From Amycolatopsis nigrescens CSC17Ta-90 (GTDB lineage Bacteria > Actinomycetota > Actinomycetes > Mycobacteriales > Pseudonocardiaceae), in the NCBI RefSeq assembly GCF_000384315.1, contig NZ_ARVW01000001.1, positions 3,596,157 through 3,660,156 on the forward strand: DNA of 64,000 bases, read 5' to 3'. Positions 47,592-55,944 of this stretch are shown piece after piece. A model generated the notes under the pieces. It was not told the origin of the DNA. It worked only from the letters and a program-made list of their open reading frames with translations, and ran no database searches. Position 1 is the first letter of the stretch. Each line of letters begins with the position of its first letter. A program made the translations under genes and the position numbers.

Positions 47592-49247
47592 TCACTGGGA
47601 CTGCTGCTGTTGTTGCTGCTGGTCGGTGGTCAGCTCGGGGCCCTGCTCGGCCGCCCTGCCGTCCACCGTCGACGGCGCGCTGAGCGCGGGCGCCTGCAGC
47701 TCGCGTTCCGCGCTGGACGAGCGCGCGGCCAGCACCCAGGTGTCCTTCGAGCCGCCGCCCTGCGAGGAGTTCACCATCAGGCTGCCCTCCGGCAGCGCCA
47801 CCCTGGTCAGCCCGCCGGGCAGCACGAAGATGTCCTTGCCGTCGTTCACCGCGAACGGACGCAGGTCCACATGCCGCGGCGCCAGGAAGTCACCGTCTAT
47901 TTTGGACGGAACGGTGGACAGCTGGACCACCGGCTGGGCGATCCAGCCGCGCCGGTTGGCCTTGATCTTGCGCTTGAGCGCGGCCAGCTCGGCGGCGTTC
48001 GAGTCCGGGCCGAACACGATGCCGTAGCCACCGGAGCCCTCCACCGGCTTGATCACCAGCTCGTCCAGGTGCGCCAGCACGTGCTCCAGCTCGTCCGGCA
48101 GCCAGCACCGGAAGGTGTCCACGTTGGGAATCAGCGGTTTCTCGCCGAGGTAGTACTTCACCAGCTCCGGCACGTAGGTGTAGACCAGCTTGTCGTCGCC
48201 GACCCCGTTGCCGACCGCGTTGGCCACCACCACGTTCCCGGCCCGCGCCGCGTTCAGGATCCCGGCGACGCCGAGCACCGAGTCCGGCCGGTAGTGCACC
48301 GGGTCGAGGAACTCGTCGTCGATCCGCCGGTAGATCACGTCCACCGGCCGCTCGCCCTCGGTGGTGCGCAGGTAGACCACGTTGTCCCGGCAGAACATGT
48401 CCCTGCCCTCGACCAGTTCCACGCCCATCAGCCTGGCCAGCAGCGAGTGCTCGAAGTAGGCCGAGTTGTGCACCCCTGGGGTGAGCACCACGACCACCGG
48501 GTCCGCCACGTTCGGCGCGGCCGCCGCCCGCAGCGCGCGCAGCAGGTGGGCCGCGTAGTCGCCGACCGGGCGCACCCGGTGCTGGGCGAACAGGTCCGGG
48601 AAGACCCGCGCCATGGTGCGCCGGTTCTCCATCACGTAGGACACCCCGGACGGGTTGCGCAGGTTGTCCTCCAGCACCCGGAAGGTGCCCTCCTCGTCCC
48701 GGACCAGGTCCACCCCGGCCACGTGGATGCGCACGCCGTTGGGCGGGTTGACCCCGAACGCTTCGCGCTGGAAATGCGCGCAGGAGGTGATCAGCCGGCG
48801 CGGCACCACCCCGTCACGCAGGATCTGGGCGTCCCCGTACACGTCGGCGAGGAACGCCTCCAGCGCGCGAACCCGTTGCGCCACACCGCGTTCCAGTTTC
48901 GTCCACTCGGACGGCGCGACCACCCTCGGCACCAGGTCCAGCGGGAACGGCCGTTCCTGGCCGGACAGGGAAAACGTAATGCCCTGGTCCACCATGGCCC
49001 GGTCCAGCGCCTCGGCCCGCGCGGTGAGGTCGGTGCCGGCCAGCCCGACGATCGACTCGTACAGCGCGCGGTAGGGCGAGCGGACCGTGCCGTCCGGCGC
49101 GAACATCTCGTCGTAGGCGCCGGCGTGCGGCCGCTGCGGCGTCAGGTACCCGTCGAACTGCGAACCAGGGCGGGCTGCGCGCCGCACCGTCTTGGCCCGT
49201 GCTCGGCGGCCGGAAAGGGGCAGACGGGGCGCCGAGTTGTTTTGCAT
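47592..49247 (-). CDS. Circularly permuted type 2 ATP-grasp protein
   Basis: This 551-aa protein has PHAGAYDEMFAPDGTVRSPYRALYESI (about 40-70) and HVAGVDLVRDEEGTFRVLEDNLRNPSGVSYVMENR (about 175-210), the family's signature with conserved Glu/Asn metal ligands, then VIKPVEGSGGYGIVFGP (about 390) as the permuted nucleotide-binding half. It should form amide bonds with ATP, either a peptide or a tag on a protein. The C-terminus ends in an unusual run of seven or more Gln. The ATG at 49247 is preferred to that at 49256 because GAGG then has normal spacing. It is first in the three-gene operon. Confidence 0.92.
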   Translation of the reverse strand: MQNNSAPRLPLSGRRARAKTVRRAARPGSQFDGYLTPQRPHAGAYDEMFAPDGTVRSPYRALYESIVGLAGTDLTARAEALDRAMVDQGITFSLSGQERPFPLDLVPRVVAPSEWTKLERGVAQRVRALEAFLADVYGDAQILRDGVVPRRLITSCAHFQREAFGVNPPNGVRIHVAGVDLVRDEEGTFRVLEDNLRNPSGVSYVMENRRTMARVFPDLFAQHRVRPVGDYAAHLLRALRAAAAPNVADPVVVVLTPGVHNSAYFEHSLLARLMGVELVEGRDMFCRDNVVYLRTTEGERPVDVIYRRIDDEFLDPVHYRPDSVLGVAGILNAARAGNVVVANAVGNGVGDDKLVYTYVPELVKYYLGEKPLIPNVDTFRCWLPDELEHVLAHLDELVIKPVEGSGGYGIVFGPDSNAAELAALKRKIKANRRGWIAQPVVQLSTVPSKIDGDFLAPRHVDLRPFAVNDGKDIFVLPGGLTRVALPEGSLMVNSSQGGGSKDTWVLAARSSSAERELQAPALSAPSTVDGRAAEQGPELTTDQQQQQQQSQ

Positions 49248-49296
49248 GGTCCACATCCTCGCTCACCGAGGGTGCGACGCGCGATACTGCCTGGTC

Positions 49297-50202
49297 ATGC
49301 GACCCAAACTATTAGCCCTCGCCCTGTTACCCGCGTTTCTGGCGACAGCTTGCGGCGCTGGTGGCGACGGCACCGACGGTTCGGCCCCGGCGAACCAGAC
49401 CGGCCCGGAGATCCCGGTGGTGGCCAAGGACGACCGGCTGGCGGCCATGGTGCCGGCCGAGTTCAGCGCGGACGGCAAGATCGTGGTCGGCCAGGACCAC
49501 ACCTCGGCACCGGCCGGCTTCCTCGACCCCGGCGGCACCGTGGTCGGCTTCAACGTGGACTTCGCCAAGGCCATCGTGCAGAAGCTGGGCCTGCAGCCCG
49601 AACTGGTCGGCGTCGACTTCCCCGGGATGATCACCGGCCTGGCCGCCGGCAAGTACGAGCTGGTGGTCTCGTCGCTGAACATCACCGCCGAGCGGCTGCA
49701 GACGGTGGACATGGTGTCCTACTACATGGCCGGCACCGGGATGGCCGTGCTCAAGGGCAACCCGGACAAGCTCGGCCCGGCCGAGCTCTGCGGCAAGAAC
49801 GCGGCCGTGCAGAAGGGCACCATCCAGGTGCAGGACCTGCAGAAGCAGTCCGACCAGTGCGTCGGCGCCGGCCGGCCGGCGATCACCCTGCAGCAGTTCC
49901 AGACCCAGACCGACGCGAACCTGGCGCTGACCTCGAAGCGCGCGCAGACCATGCTCGCCGACTCGCCGGTGGTCGACTACATGGCCAAGGAGACCGCGGG
50001 CGCGGTGGAGCGGGTCGGCGACCCCTACGACACCGCGCCGTACGGGGCGGCGGTGTCCAAGGGCAGGCCCGGGTACACCCAGGCCGTCCAAGGTGCGCTG
50101 CAGGCGCTGATCGAGGACGGGACCTACCGCAAGATTCTGGACAAATGGGGCCTGAACCCGGCCGGTGCGCTGGTCAAATCGGAGATCAACCCGCAGCCCT
50201 GA
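49297..50202 (+). CDS. Polar amino acid ABC transporter binding lipoprotein 1
   Basis: This 301-aa lipoprotein has the signal MRPKLLALALLPAFLATAC with the lipobox Cys at residue 19, then a solute-binding family 3 fold: GFLDPGGTVVGFNVDFAKAIVQKLG, ITGLAAGKYELVVSSLNITAERLQTVDMVSYY and LIEDGTYRKILDKWGL. Two Cys in the hinge region (ELCGKN and DQCVGAG) probably form a disulphide, as in its paralogue. It binds an amino acid for the permease and ATPase downstream. A 126-nt gap with its own potential promoter separates it from the second binding protein. Confidence 0.9.
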   Translation: MRPKLLALALLPAFLATACGAGGDGTDGSAPANQTGPEIPVVAKDDRLAAMVPAEFSADGKIVVGQDHTSAPAGFLDPGGTVVGFNVDFAKAIVQKLGLQPELVGVDFPGMITGLAAGKYELVVSSLNITAERLQTVDMVSYYMAGTGMAVLKGNPDKLGPAELCGKNAAVQKGTIQVQDLQKQSDQCVGAGRPAITLQQFQTQTDANLALTSKRAQTMLADSPVVDYMAKETAGAVERVGDPYDTAPYGAAVSKGRPGYTQAVQGALQALIEDGTYRKILDKWGLNPAGALVKSEINPQP

Positions 50203-50328
50203 AGGCCACCGTTCGGAGCAGTGCGCACCGCGAAGAAACGGCCCCGTAACCTCTGGATGCTGTGCGCCTGCTCCGAAGAGTGGCAGGATGCGGGCACTCG
50301 ACCGGTATGAACTACTAGGAGTGACATC

Positions 50329-51261
50329 GTGGCGCGATCCAAACTCAAAGCGCTTGCCTTGCTGCCCGCGTTCGCCCTGACCGGGCTGAGCATGGCGTGC
50401 GGCGCCGGCGGTGACGGTTCGGGCGGTGACGCCGGGTCCCAGCCGGGTGGCCAGGAAGCCGGCCAGCAGATCCCGGCGGCGCAGAAGGACGACAAGCTCG
50501 CCGCGCAGGTGCCCGCCGACGTGAGTGCGGACGGCAAGATCGTGTTCGGCCAGGACCAGAGCTACCCGCCGAACGAGTTCGTCGACGCCGGCGGCAAGGT
50601 GGTCGGCTTTGACGTGGATCTCGGCACCGCGGTGGCGCAGAAGCTCGGCCTGGGGGTCGAGTTCGCCAACGCCAGCTTCGACGGCATCATCGTCGGCCTC
50701 GCCGCGAACAAGTACGAGCTCGCGATGTCCTCGTTCACCATCAACGCCGAACGCCTGCAGACCGTGGACATGGTGTCCTACTACAAGGCCGGCACCTCGC
50801 TCGGCGTGCTCAAGGGCAACCCGGACAAGATCAACCTGGATGACCTCTGCGGCAAGAACGTGGCCGTGCAGAAGGGCACCACCCAGGTCGAGGACCTGCA
50901 GAAGCGCTCGGACACCTGCGTCGGTGCCGGCAAGCCGGTGATCACCATGCAGCAGTTCCAGGCGCAGACCGACGTGAACCTGGCGCTGACCTCGAAGCGC
51001 GCGCAGGCCATGCTGGCCGACTCGCCGGTGGTGGACTACGCGGTGACGCAGACCCAGGGCCAGCTGGAGACCGTCGGTGAGCCCTACGACAGCGCGCCGT
51101 ACGGCATCGCGGTCACCAAGGGCAAGGGCGACTACAGCCAGGCGGTCCAGGGCGCGGTGCAGGCGCTGATCGACGACGGTACGTACAAGAAGATCGTGGA
51201 CAAGTGGAAGCTGAACCCGGTCGGTCTTGTCACCAAGTCGGAAGTCAACCCCCAGCCCTGA
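50329..51261 (+). CDS. Polar amino acid ABC transporter binding lipoprotein 2
   Basis: This 310-aa paralogue of the preceding gene starts with GTG. The lipobox is SMAC near residue 24, followed by a Gly/Ser/Gln-rich linker, then EFVDAGGKVVGFDVDLGTAVAQKLGLGV and VGLAANKYELAMSSFTINAERLQTVDMVSYYKAG. The Asp/Arg-type amino acid ligands cannot be read with certainty. The paired Cys are retained (DLCGKN, DTCVGAG). It lies 25 nt before the permease gene, so this copy is probably the main cognate binding protein; the family takes up glutamate, glutamine or cystine. Confidence 0.9.
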   Translation: MARSKLKALALLPAFALTGLSMACGAGGDGSGGDAGSQPGGQEAGQQIPAAQKDDKLAAQVPADVSADGKIVFGQDQSYPPNEFVDAGGKVVGFDVDLGTAVAQKLGLGVEFANASFDGIIVGLAANKYELAMSSFTINAERLQTVDMVSYYKAGTSLGVLKGNPDKINLDDLCGKNVAVQKGTTQVEDLQKRSDTCVGAGKPVITMQQFQAQTDVNLALTSKRAQAMLADSPVVDYAVTQTQGQLETVGEPYDSAPYGIAVTKGKGDYSQAVQGAVQALIDDGTYKKIVDKWKLNPVGLVTKSEVNPQP

Positions 51262-51286
51262 CCGGGCGGAAACACGGAGCTTTCAC

Positions 51287-52252
51287 GTGACCAGTCCATC
51301 GGGGTCACTCGATCCCGCACGCACACCGGAGCCGATCAACGCGGTCCCGGTCCGGCACCCCGGCCGCTGGGTCTCCGGCGTGATCGTGCTCTTCATCGCG
51401 TTCATCGTGGTGCGCAGCATCGTGGTCAACGACAACCTGCAGTGGGACGTCGTCGGTGACTACCTGTTCAACGACCGGGTGCTCAAGGGCCTGACCAACA
51501 CGCTGATCCTGACCGTCATCTCGATGCTGATCGGGGTGGTCGGCGGGGTGCTGCTGGCCATCATGCGGCTGTCCGCGAACCCGCTGATGTCCGGTGCGGC
51601 CGGGGTCTACATCTGGTTCTTCCGCGGCACCCCGCTGATCACCCAGCTGCTGATCTGGAACTTCCTGGCCGCCGCGTACCCGAGGCTGGGCCTCGGCATC
51701 CCGTTCGGCCCGGAGTTCGTCAGCTGGGACACCAACCTGCTGATCTCGCCGTTCATCGCCTCCCTGCTCGGCCTGGGCCTGAACGAGGCCGCGTACATGG
51801 CGGAGATCGTGCGCGGCGGGATCCAGTCGGTGGACGGCGGGCAGCTCGAAGCGGCCAGCGCGCTGGGCATGCGCCGGTCCAAGACGCTGCGCCGGATCGT
51901 GCTGCCGCAGGCGATGCGGGTGATCATCCCGCCCACCGGCAACGAGACCATCGCGATGCTGAAGACCACGTCGCTGGTGGTGGTGATCGGGTACTTCGAG
52001 CTGATGACCGCGGTCCAGCAGATCTACGCGCAGAACTACCAGACCATTCCGCTGCTGCTCACCGCGGCGGCCTGGTACCTGTTCCTGACCTCGATCCTGA
52101 CGCTGATCCAGATACAGATCGAGAAACGATTCGCCCGCGGCAGCACGCACGCGGTGGCAGAGCAGCAGAAGTGGGGTGCGCGGATGCTGGGCTTCCGGTT
52201 CGGCTCCGGTGGCGGTGGACAGGGCGCCGGCGGCGGCGGAGGTGGGGTCTGA
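51287..52252 (+). CDS. Polar amino acid ABC transporter permease
   Basis: This 321-aa inner-membrane permease starts at GTG 51287 (GGAG upstream). After a 25-residue cytosolic tail there are about six helices. The HisM/GlnP motifs are [27 protein letters not shown] (about 70), [14 protein letters not shown] (about 118) and the ATPase-coupling EAA loop [31 protein letters not shown] (about 185-215). The C-terminus ends in an unusual Gly-rich tail of about 16 residues. Its stop overlaps the ATPase start (TGATG). Confidence 0.92.
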   Translation: MTSPSGSLDPARTPEPINAVPVRHPGRWVSGVIVLFIAFIVVRSIVVNDNLQWDVVGDYLFNDRVLKGLTNTLILTVISMLIGVVGGVLLAIMRLSANPLMSGAAGVYIWFFRGTPLITQLLIWNFLAAAYPRLGLGIPFGPEFVSWDTNLLISPFIASLLGLGLNEAAYMAEIVRGGIQSVDGGQLEAASALGMRRSKTLRRIVLPQAMRVIIPPTGNETIAMLKTTSLVVVIGYFELMTAVQQIYAQNYQTIPLLLTAAAWYLFLTSILTLIQIQIEKRFARGSTHAVAEQQKWGARMLGFRFGSGGGGQGAGGGGGGV

Positions 52253-53034
52253 TGTCGACTCCGGTGGTTTCCGCACAGCGGATCTGCAAGAGCTTCGGTG
52301 ATCTCGATGTGCTCAAGGGCATCGACCTCGAGGTGCACGAGCGGGAGGTGCTCTGCCTGATCGGGCCCTCCGGCTCGGGCAAGTCCACTTTGCTGCGCTG
52401 CATCAACAACCTGGAGAAGATCGACGCCGGCCGGCTGTACGTGGACGGCGACCTGATCGGCTACCGGGAACGCGAGGGCAGGCTGTACACCCTCAAAGAC
52501 AGCGAGATTGCCATGCAGCGCAAGGACATCGGCATGGTGTTCCAGCGCTTCAACCTGTTCCCGCACATGACCGCGCTGGAGAACGTGATCGAGGCGCCGG
52601 TGCAGGTGCGCGGGGACAGCAAGGCCGAGGCGAAAAAGCAGGCCCGCGAGCTGCTGGACCGGGTCGGCGTCGGCGACAAGGCGGACGCCTACCCGGCGCA
52701 GCTCTCCGGCGGTCAGCAGCAGCGGGTCGCGATCGCCAGGGCGCTGGCGATGCGGCCCAAGCTGATGCTGTTCGACGAGCCGACCTCGGCGTTGGACCCG
52801 GAGCTGGTCGGGGACGTGCTGGCGGTGATGCGTCAGCTCGCCGAAGAGGGCATGACCATGGTGGTGGTCACGCACGAGATGCAGTTCGCCCGCGAGGTCG
52901 CGGACAAGGTGCTGTTCATGGACGGCGGCGTGGTCGTCGAGCAGGGCCCGCCCGCGCAGGTCATCGGCGACCCGCAGCACGAGCGCACGCAGAGCTTCCT
53001 CGCCCGCGTCCTCAACCCCAACCACCTCGCCTGA
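52252..53034 (+). CDS. Polar amino acid ABC transporter ATP-binding protein
   Basis: This 260-aa ATPase is of the GlnQ/HisP type. Walker A is GPSGSGKST (38-46), the Q-loop is [14 protein letters not shown], the signature is [15 protein letters not shown] (about 154-168), Walker B is [14 protein letters not shown] and the H-loop is [12 protein letters not shown]. It energises uptake by the permease upstream. An insertion around residues 66-82 ([20 protein letters not shown]) lengthens the region before the Q-loop. The operon ends 2 nt before the 44-nt palindrome at 53037. Confidence 0.94.
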   Translation: MSTPVVSAQRICKSFGDLDVLKGIDLEVHEREVLCLIGPSGSGKSTLLRCINNLEKIDAGRLYVDGDLIGYREREGRLYTLKDSEIAMQRKDIGMVFQRFNLFPHMTALENVIEAPVQVRGDSKAEAKKQARELLDRVGVGDKADAYPAQLSGGQQQRVAIARALAMRPKLMLFDEPTSALDPELVGDVLAVMRQLAEEGMTMVVVTHEMQFAREVADKVLFMDGGVVVEQGPPAQVIGDPQHERTQSFLARVLNPNHLA

Positions 53035-53036
53035 CG

Positions 53037-53080
53037 TCGTGAGTGGAAAGTGTTGCCAGGACAACACTTTCCACTCACGA
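53037..53080. repeat. 44-nt palindromic element, family 1 copy C (terminator-like)
   Basis: Perfect 19-bp arms TCGTGAGTGGAAAGTGTTG and complement flank the loop CCAGGA. It sits between the convergent ABC ATPase and a membrane protein gene. On the minus strand its outer TCG-TGA supplies the last Ser and the stop of the latter. Confidence 0.92.
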
Positions 53081-53662
53081 CCGCTGACCTGCGGAAAGGT
53101 CGGCGAGCTGGTTGAGGTGCTTGAGGAGGTCTCGCTTCGACAGGGCGACGCCCCACCGTTCGATCGAGATGATGCCCTGGCCCTGCCGGATTCCGTCGGG
53201 CGGTGGCCGGTCGCGGTTGTCGAGCGCGACGTAGATGGGGCTTTCCCACTGGAGAAAGGTGGGGTAGCAAGCGGTCCACGAGTCGGTGAGGCCGGGGTAG
53301 GACGTTGGCGTGCTGGCCACCGTGACCACGTGGTGGTAGAGCCACCGGTCGCCGGTGTTGCGCCGCCAGCGCTTCTTCCGCTCGTGCACGTGGAAGACGA
53401 ACCCGCGGTGCTCGCCGAGCAGCTCGAACCGGGTACCGGCCGGCACGGATTGCTCCCACTGGGACGGCCCGTGTCCGGCGCCGGCCTGGCCGTCCTTGAC
53501 CAGCCAGCCGTGCCGCTGGGCGAGCCGCCGAGCCCCCGACGGCCAGAAAAGCCGCCGGGGCAGGCGATAGACGAGCCACCACAGGATCGCGCCGACCACG
53601 ATCGCCCACACGATCCAGCCACCGACGGTCTTCGGCCAGAGAAACAGCATCAAGTAGTCCAT
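53075..53662 (-). CDS. Hypothetical membrane-anchored protein
   Basis: This 195-aa protein has one strong membrane helix near the N-terminus (WIVWAIVVGAILWWLVY, about 15-31) and a soluble domain of about 155 residues rich in aromatic residues (FVFHVHERKKRWRRN, YHHVVTVASTPTS, TACYPTFLQWESPIYVAL). No family is recognised. The end GQRS-stop comes from the palindrome at 53037. It lies directly downstream of three type VII secretion-associated genes on the same strand (5-nt gap), so it may belong to that unit. Confidence 0.72.
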   Translation of the reverse strand: MDYLMLFLWPKTVGGWIVWAIVVGAILWWLVYRLPRRLFWPSGARRLAQRHGWLVKDGQAGAGHGPSQWEQSVPAGTRFELLGEHRGFVFHVHERKKRWRRNTGDRWLYHHVVTVASTPTSYPGLTDSWTACYPTFLQWESPIYVALDNRDRPPPDGIRQGQGIISIERWGVALSKRDLLKHLNQLADLSAGQRS

Positions 53663-53667
53663 GGTGG

Positions 53668-54795
53668 TCAGATGTCCAGGTAGCCCTCGGTTTCTTCCTT
53701 GCTTTGGTCGGCGCCGGTCTTGTCGTACTCGTTGGCCTTCTGCTGGTTGCCGATGTTGCGCAGCGGCTTGTCGATCCCGGCGTTCGCCCCGGTACCGAGC
53801 CCCACCTGTGCCGCGGCGGTGTCGGTCACCGCGCCGCCGAGGGACTTGCCGAGGCCGCCCTGTGCGCGCTTGCCGAACTCGCCGCCCTCACCGAGGAACT
53901 TGGTCAGCGGGGTCTTGCCGCCGATGGCGGAGGCCAGGTCCGCGGTCTGGCTCAGCGTCTTCTGGTTGTCCAGCGCCTGCTTGAAGCCGGTGCGCAGGTT
54001 GCCGAGCCGGCCGCGCAGGCTGCGCAGGAAGTCCATGATCTTGTCCAGCAGCTTGCGCAGCTTGGCGATGGTCCTGGTCACCCGGCTGCCGGTGGACACC
54101 GCCCTGGCGGCGGTGGCGGTACCCGCCGCGGCCGTGGAGGCGCCGAACGAGGGCACCGCGGCGGCCAGCGCCGGGATCCAGATCATGATCAGCCAGGTGA
54201 TCAGCTCGGTGAGCAGCGCCTTGATGAAGTCCTCGATGACGGTCATGATCATGCTGGAGGTCTGCAGCATCTGCGCGACCTCACCGGCCTGACCGGCCAC
54301 CCCGTCGATGCCCTTGGCGAACTCGCCGAGTTTCGTACCGGCCGCCTCGGACGCTTCGCCGCCCCAGTTCTGCAGCGAGGACTTGAGGTCCTCCTCGAAC
54401 TTCTCCCGCAGTTTCCCCACGCCTTCACCGATGGCGTTGAAGTTCTCCGCCGCCTGCGACAGGGCCGGCCCGTCACCGCTGACGAAGTGGATCGCGTCCT
54501 CCAGCGGCTGGCAGATGCTGATCAGGAAGCCAAGCCCCTGCCCGACCAGCCAGCCGATCGGGTCGGTCGCGATGCCGAGCGCCGCGCCACCGAGCGACTG
54601 GACGAACCCCGCGCCCTCCGAGGCCAGGTTGGTGATCTCGGAACCGGTGGCCCCGTCTTCGCCGAGTTTCTTGCCCGCGTCGAAGGTCTTCAGCGCGCCA
54701 CCGACCAGCGGAACCGCTTCCTTGGCCTTGTCGCCGGTGTCCTTCTCGCCGGTGGTGATCTTCACGCCGCCGGCTTCGGTCTCTTCTTCCGCCAT
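53668..54795 (-). CDS. WXG-like type VII secretion-associated protein with hydrophobic segment
   Basis: This 375-aa protein starts at an ATG after GAGGAAA. A long helical region around residues 120-190 contains EKFEEDLKSSLQNWGGEASEAA, with W-G-G at the turn as in WXG100 proteins, followed by a helix with IDGVAGQAGEVAQML. A hydrophobic stretch (LLTELITWLIMIWIPALAAA, about 207-226) comes next, and then a basic helical C-terminus. No toxin domain is recognised. It is third in an operon after YbaB-like and EspC-like genes, the arrangement seen around ESX substrates in Pseudonocardiales, so it is probably a secreted effector or structural ESX substrate. Confidence 0.72.
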   Translation of the reverse strand: MAEEETEAGGVKITTGEKDTGDKAKEAVPLVGGALKTFDAGKKLGEDGATGSEITNLASEGAGFVQSLGGAALGIATDPIGWLVGQGLGFLISICQPLEDAIHFVSGDGPALSQAAENFNAIGEGVGKLREKFEEDLKSSLQNWGGEASEAAGTKLGEFAKGIDGVAGQAGEVAQMLQTSSMIMTVIEDFIKALLTELITWLIMIWIPALAAAVPSFGASTAAAGTATAARAVSTGSRVTRTIAKLRKLLDKIMDFLRSLRGRLGNLRTGFKQALDNQKTLSQTADLASAIGGKTPLTKFLGEGGEFGKRAQGGLGKSLGGAVTDTAAAQVGLGTGANAGIDKPLRNIGNQQKANEYDKTGADQSKEETEGYLDI

Positions 54796-54836
54796 GGTTT
54801 CCTCAGTTCCTGTGCGAGCGCCGCCGGCTCTGTCGG

Positions 54837-55157
54837 TTAGGGAGCCTTGATGTCGATCTGCAGGCCGTTGAGCAGCTGCTTGACGCCGTCCTCGTGCTGC
54901 TCGTAGCCGGTCGCCGCGTCCTTGAACTTGTCCGAACCGGACTGCAGCCCCTCCTGCAGGCTGGTGAACATGTCCTTGAGGTCGCCGAGCATGGACGTGT
55001 AGTCCTGCTTGACGAACAGCCCCACCACACCCCAGGACTTGTCGCCGACATCGGCCTTGTCCACCAGCCCCGCGATCTGGCCGGCGGTGCCCTTCTGCTC
55101 GCCGAGCTGCCCCGAGTACTTCCGCAGTTCTTCGGCGTTGACGTCGAACCCGCCCAC
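54837..55157 (-). CDS. EspC-like type VII secretion target (DUF2580 type)
   Basis: This 106-aa helical hairpin protein matches the EspC/DUF2580 family: GGFDVNAEELRKYSGQLGEQ at the start, a turn with SWGVVG (WxG-like), and near the C-terminus YEQHE, which fits the YxxxD/E type VII export signal. The GTG at 55157 overlaps the upstream stop (TAGTG). It probably dimerises with a partner and is exported by an ESX system, none of whose core components is within the window. Confidence 0.82.
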   Translation of the reverse strand: MGGFDVNAEELRKYSGQLGEQKGTAGQIAGLVDKADVGDKSWGVVGLFVKQDYTSMLGDLKDMFTSLQEGLQSGSDKFKDAATGYEQHEDGVKQLLNGLQIDIKAP

Positions 55158-55729
55158 TAGCGATCCTCCTCATCGAACAGGCCCTTCAGGAACTGGTCGC
55201 CAGCCGAGGCGCCCCCGCTCGGCGGTGGCGGCGCCGGGCGGCCCTGGTCCCCGGTCGGCTTCAACATGGACTGCTGTGCGTAGTAGTCCTCGTCGTCCTG
55301 CACCGGTGCCTTCGGTGGCTTGGCTTCCGCCACCTTCGACCGCAGGTCGTCCACGCTGGTTCCGAAAAGTTCAGCCTGGGTTTCGAGCACCTTCTCGCTC
55401 AGTCCCATGCCGCCGCCCATGTGCTCCTCGACGATGGCGGCCTGACGGCGCGCCGATTCGGCGATCGCCTGCTGCAGGGTCGACATCAGGGTGGCGGACA
55501 GCGCCGACGCCCCCTGCTTCAGCGCGTCCTCGGTCACCCGGATGTCGGTGATCGCGCCGCCGGAGCCGGCGACCACGGTGACCGACCGGTCGGCGGAGGT
55601 GGCCGTGGCCTCGAGCCCGCTCAGCTCGGTCTGCATCTTGCCGGCGTCGCCGAGGCTGTCGTCGAGCCGATGGATCTTCGATTGGAACTTCTCGAACTCG
55701 GCGACGAGCCGGTCGAACTCAGCCGACAT
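55157..55729 (-). CDS. YbaB/EbfC family protein, type VII secretion-associated
   Basis: This 190-aa protein starts at an ATG after GGGAGGG. Residues 1-105 match YbaB/EbfC: N-terminal helix EFDRLVAEFEKFQSKIHRL, then TATSADRSVTVVAGSGGAITDIRVTEDAL and a long C-terminal helix. YbaB proteins are small nucleoid-associated dimers, but in actinobacteria longer versions with Pro-rich tails, such as this one (PKAPVQDDEDYYAQQ, PAPPPPSGG), are encoded with WXG/EspC proteins and probably serve as chaperones or substrates there. It is first in a three- or four-gene unit. Confidence 0.83.
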   Translation of the reverse strand: MSAEFDRLVAEFEKFQSKIHRLDDSLGDAGKMQTELSGLEATATSADRSVTVVAGSGGAITDIRVTEDALKQGASALSATLMSTLQQAIAESARRQAAIVEEHMGGGMGLSEKVLETQAELFGTSVDDLRSKVAEAKPPKAPVQDDEDYYAQQSMLKPTGDQGRPAPPPPSGGASAGDQFLKGLFDEEDR

Positions 55730-55944
55730 GGTCCCTCCCGGACAGTGCTGGACAGTGTTGGACAAAGACGGTGTTTCGCCTATCGGACGTCCCGATCATG
55801 CCGCACGCTCCGAAGCCCGCGTGGAGGGTTCGGTGAATTCGCCGCTGTAGGAACTTCTGCCGTCCCGGCCGCGTCCGATCACCGCCTGTACTGGGGCAGG
55901 ATCGATACCGCAGGACGCGTACCGAGCTGGAGGAGAACCGCCCG

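Noticed and set aside
50203..50328. Third copy of the AAGGCCACC repeat after the first binding lipoprotein
   Set aside because: Only the short GAAGGCCACC string matches; there is no complementary arm, so it cannot be called a copy.
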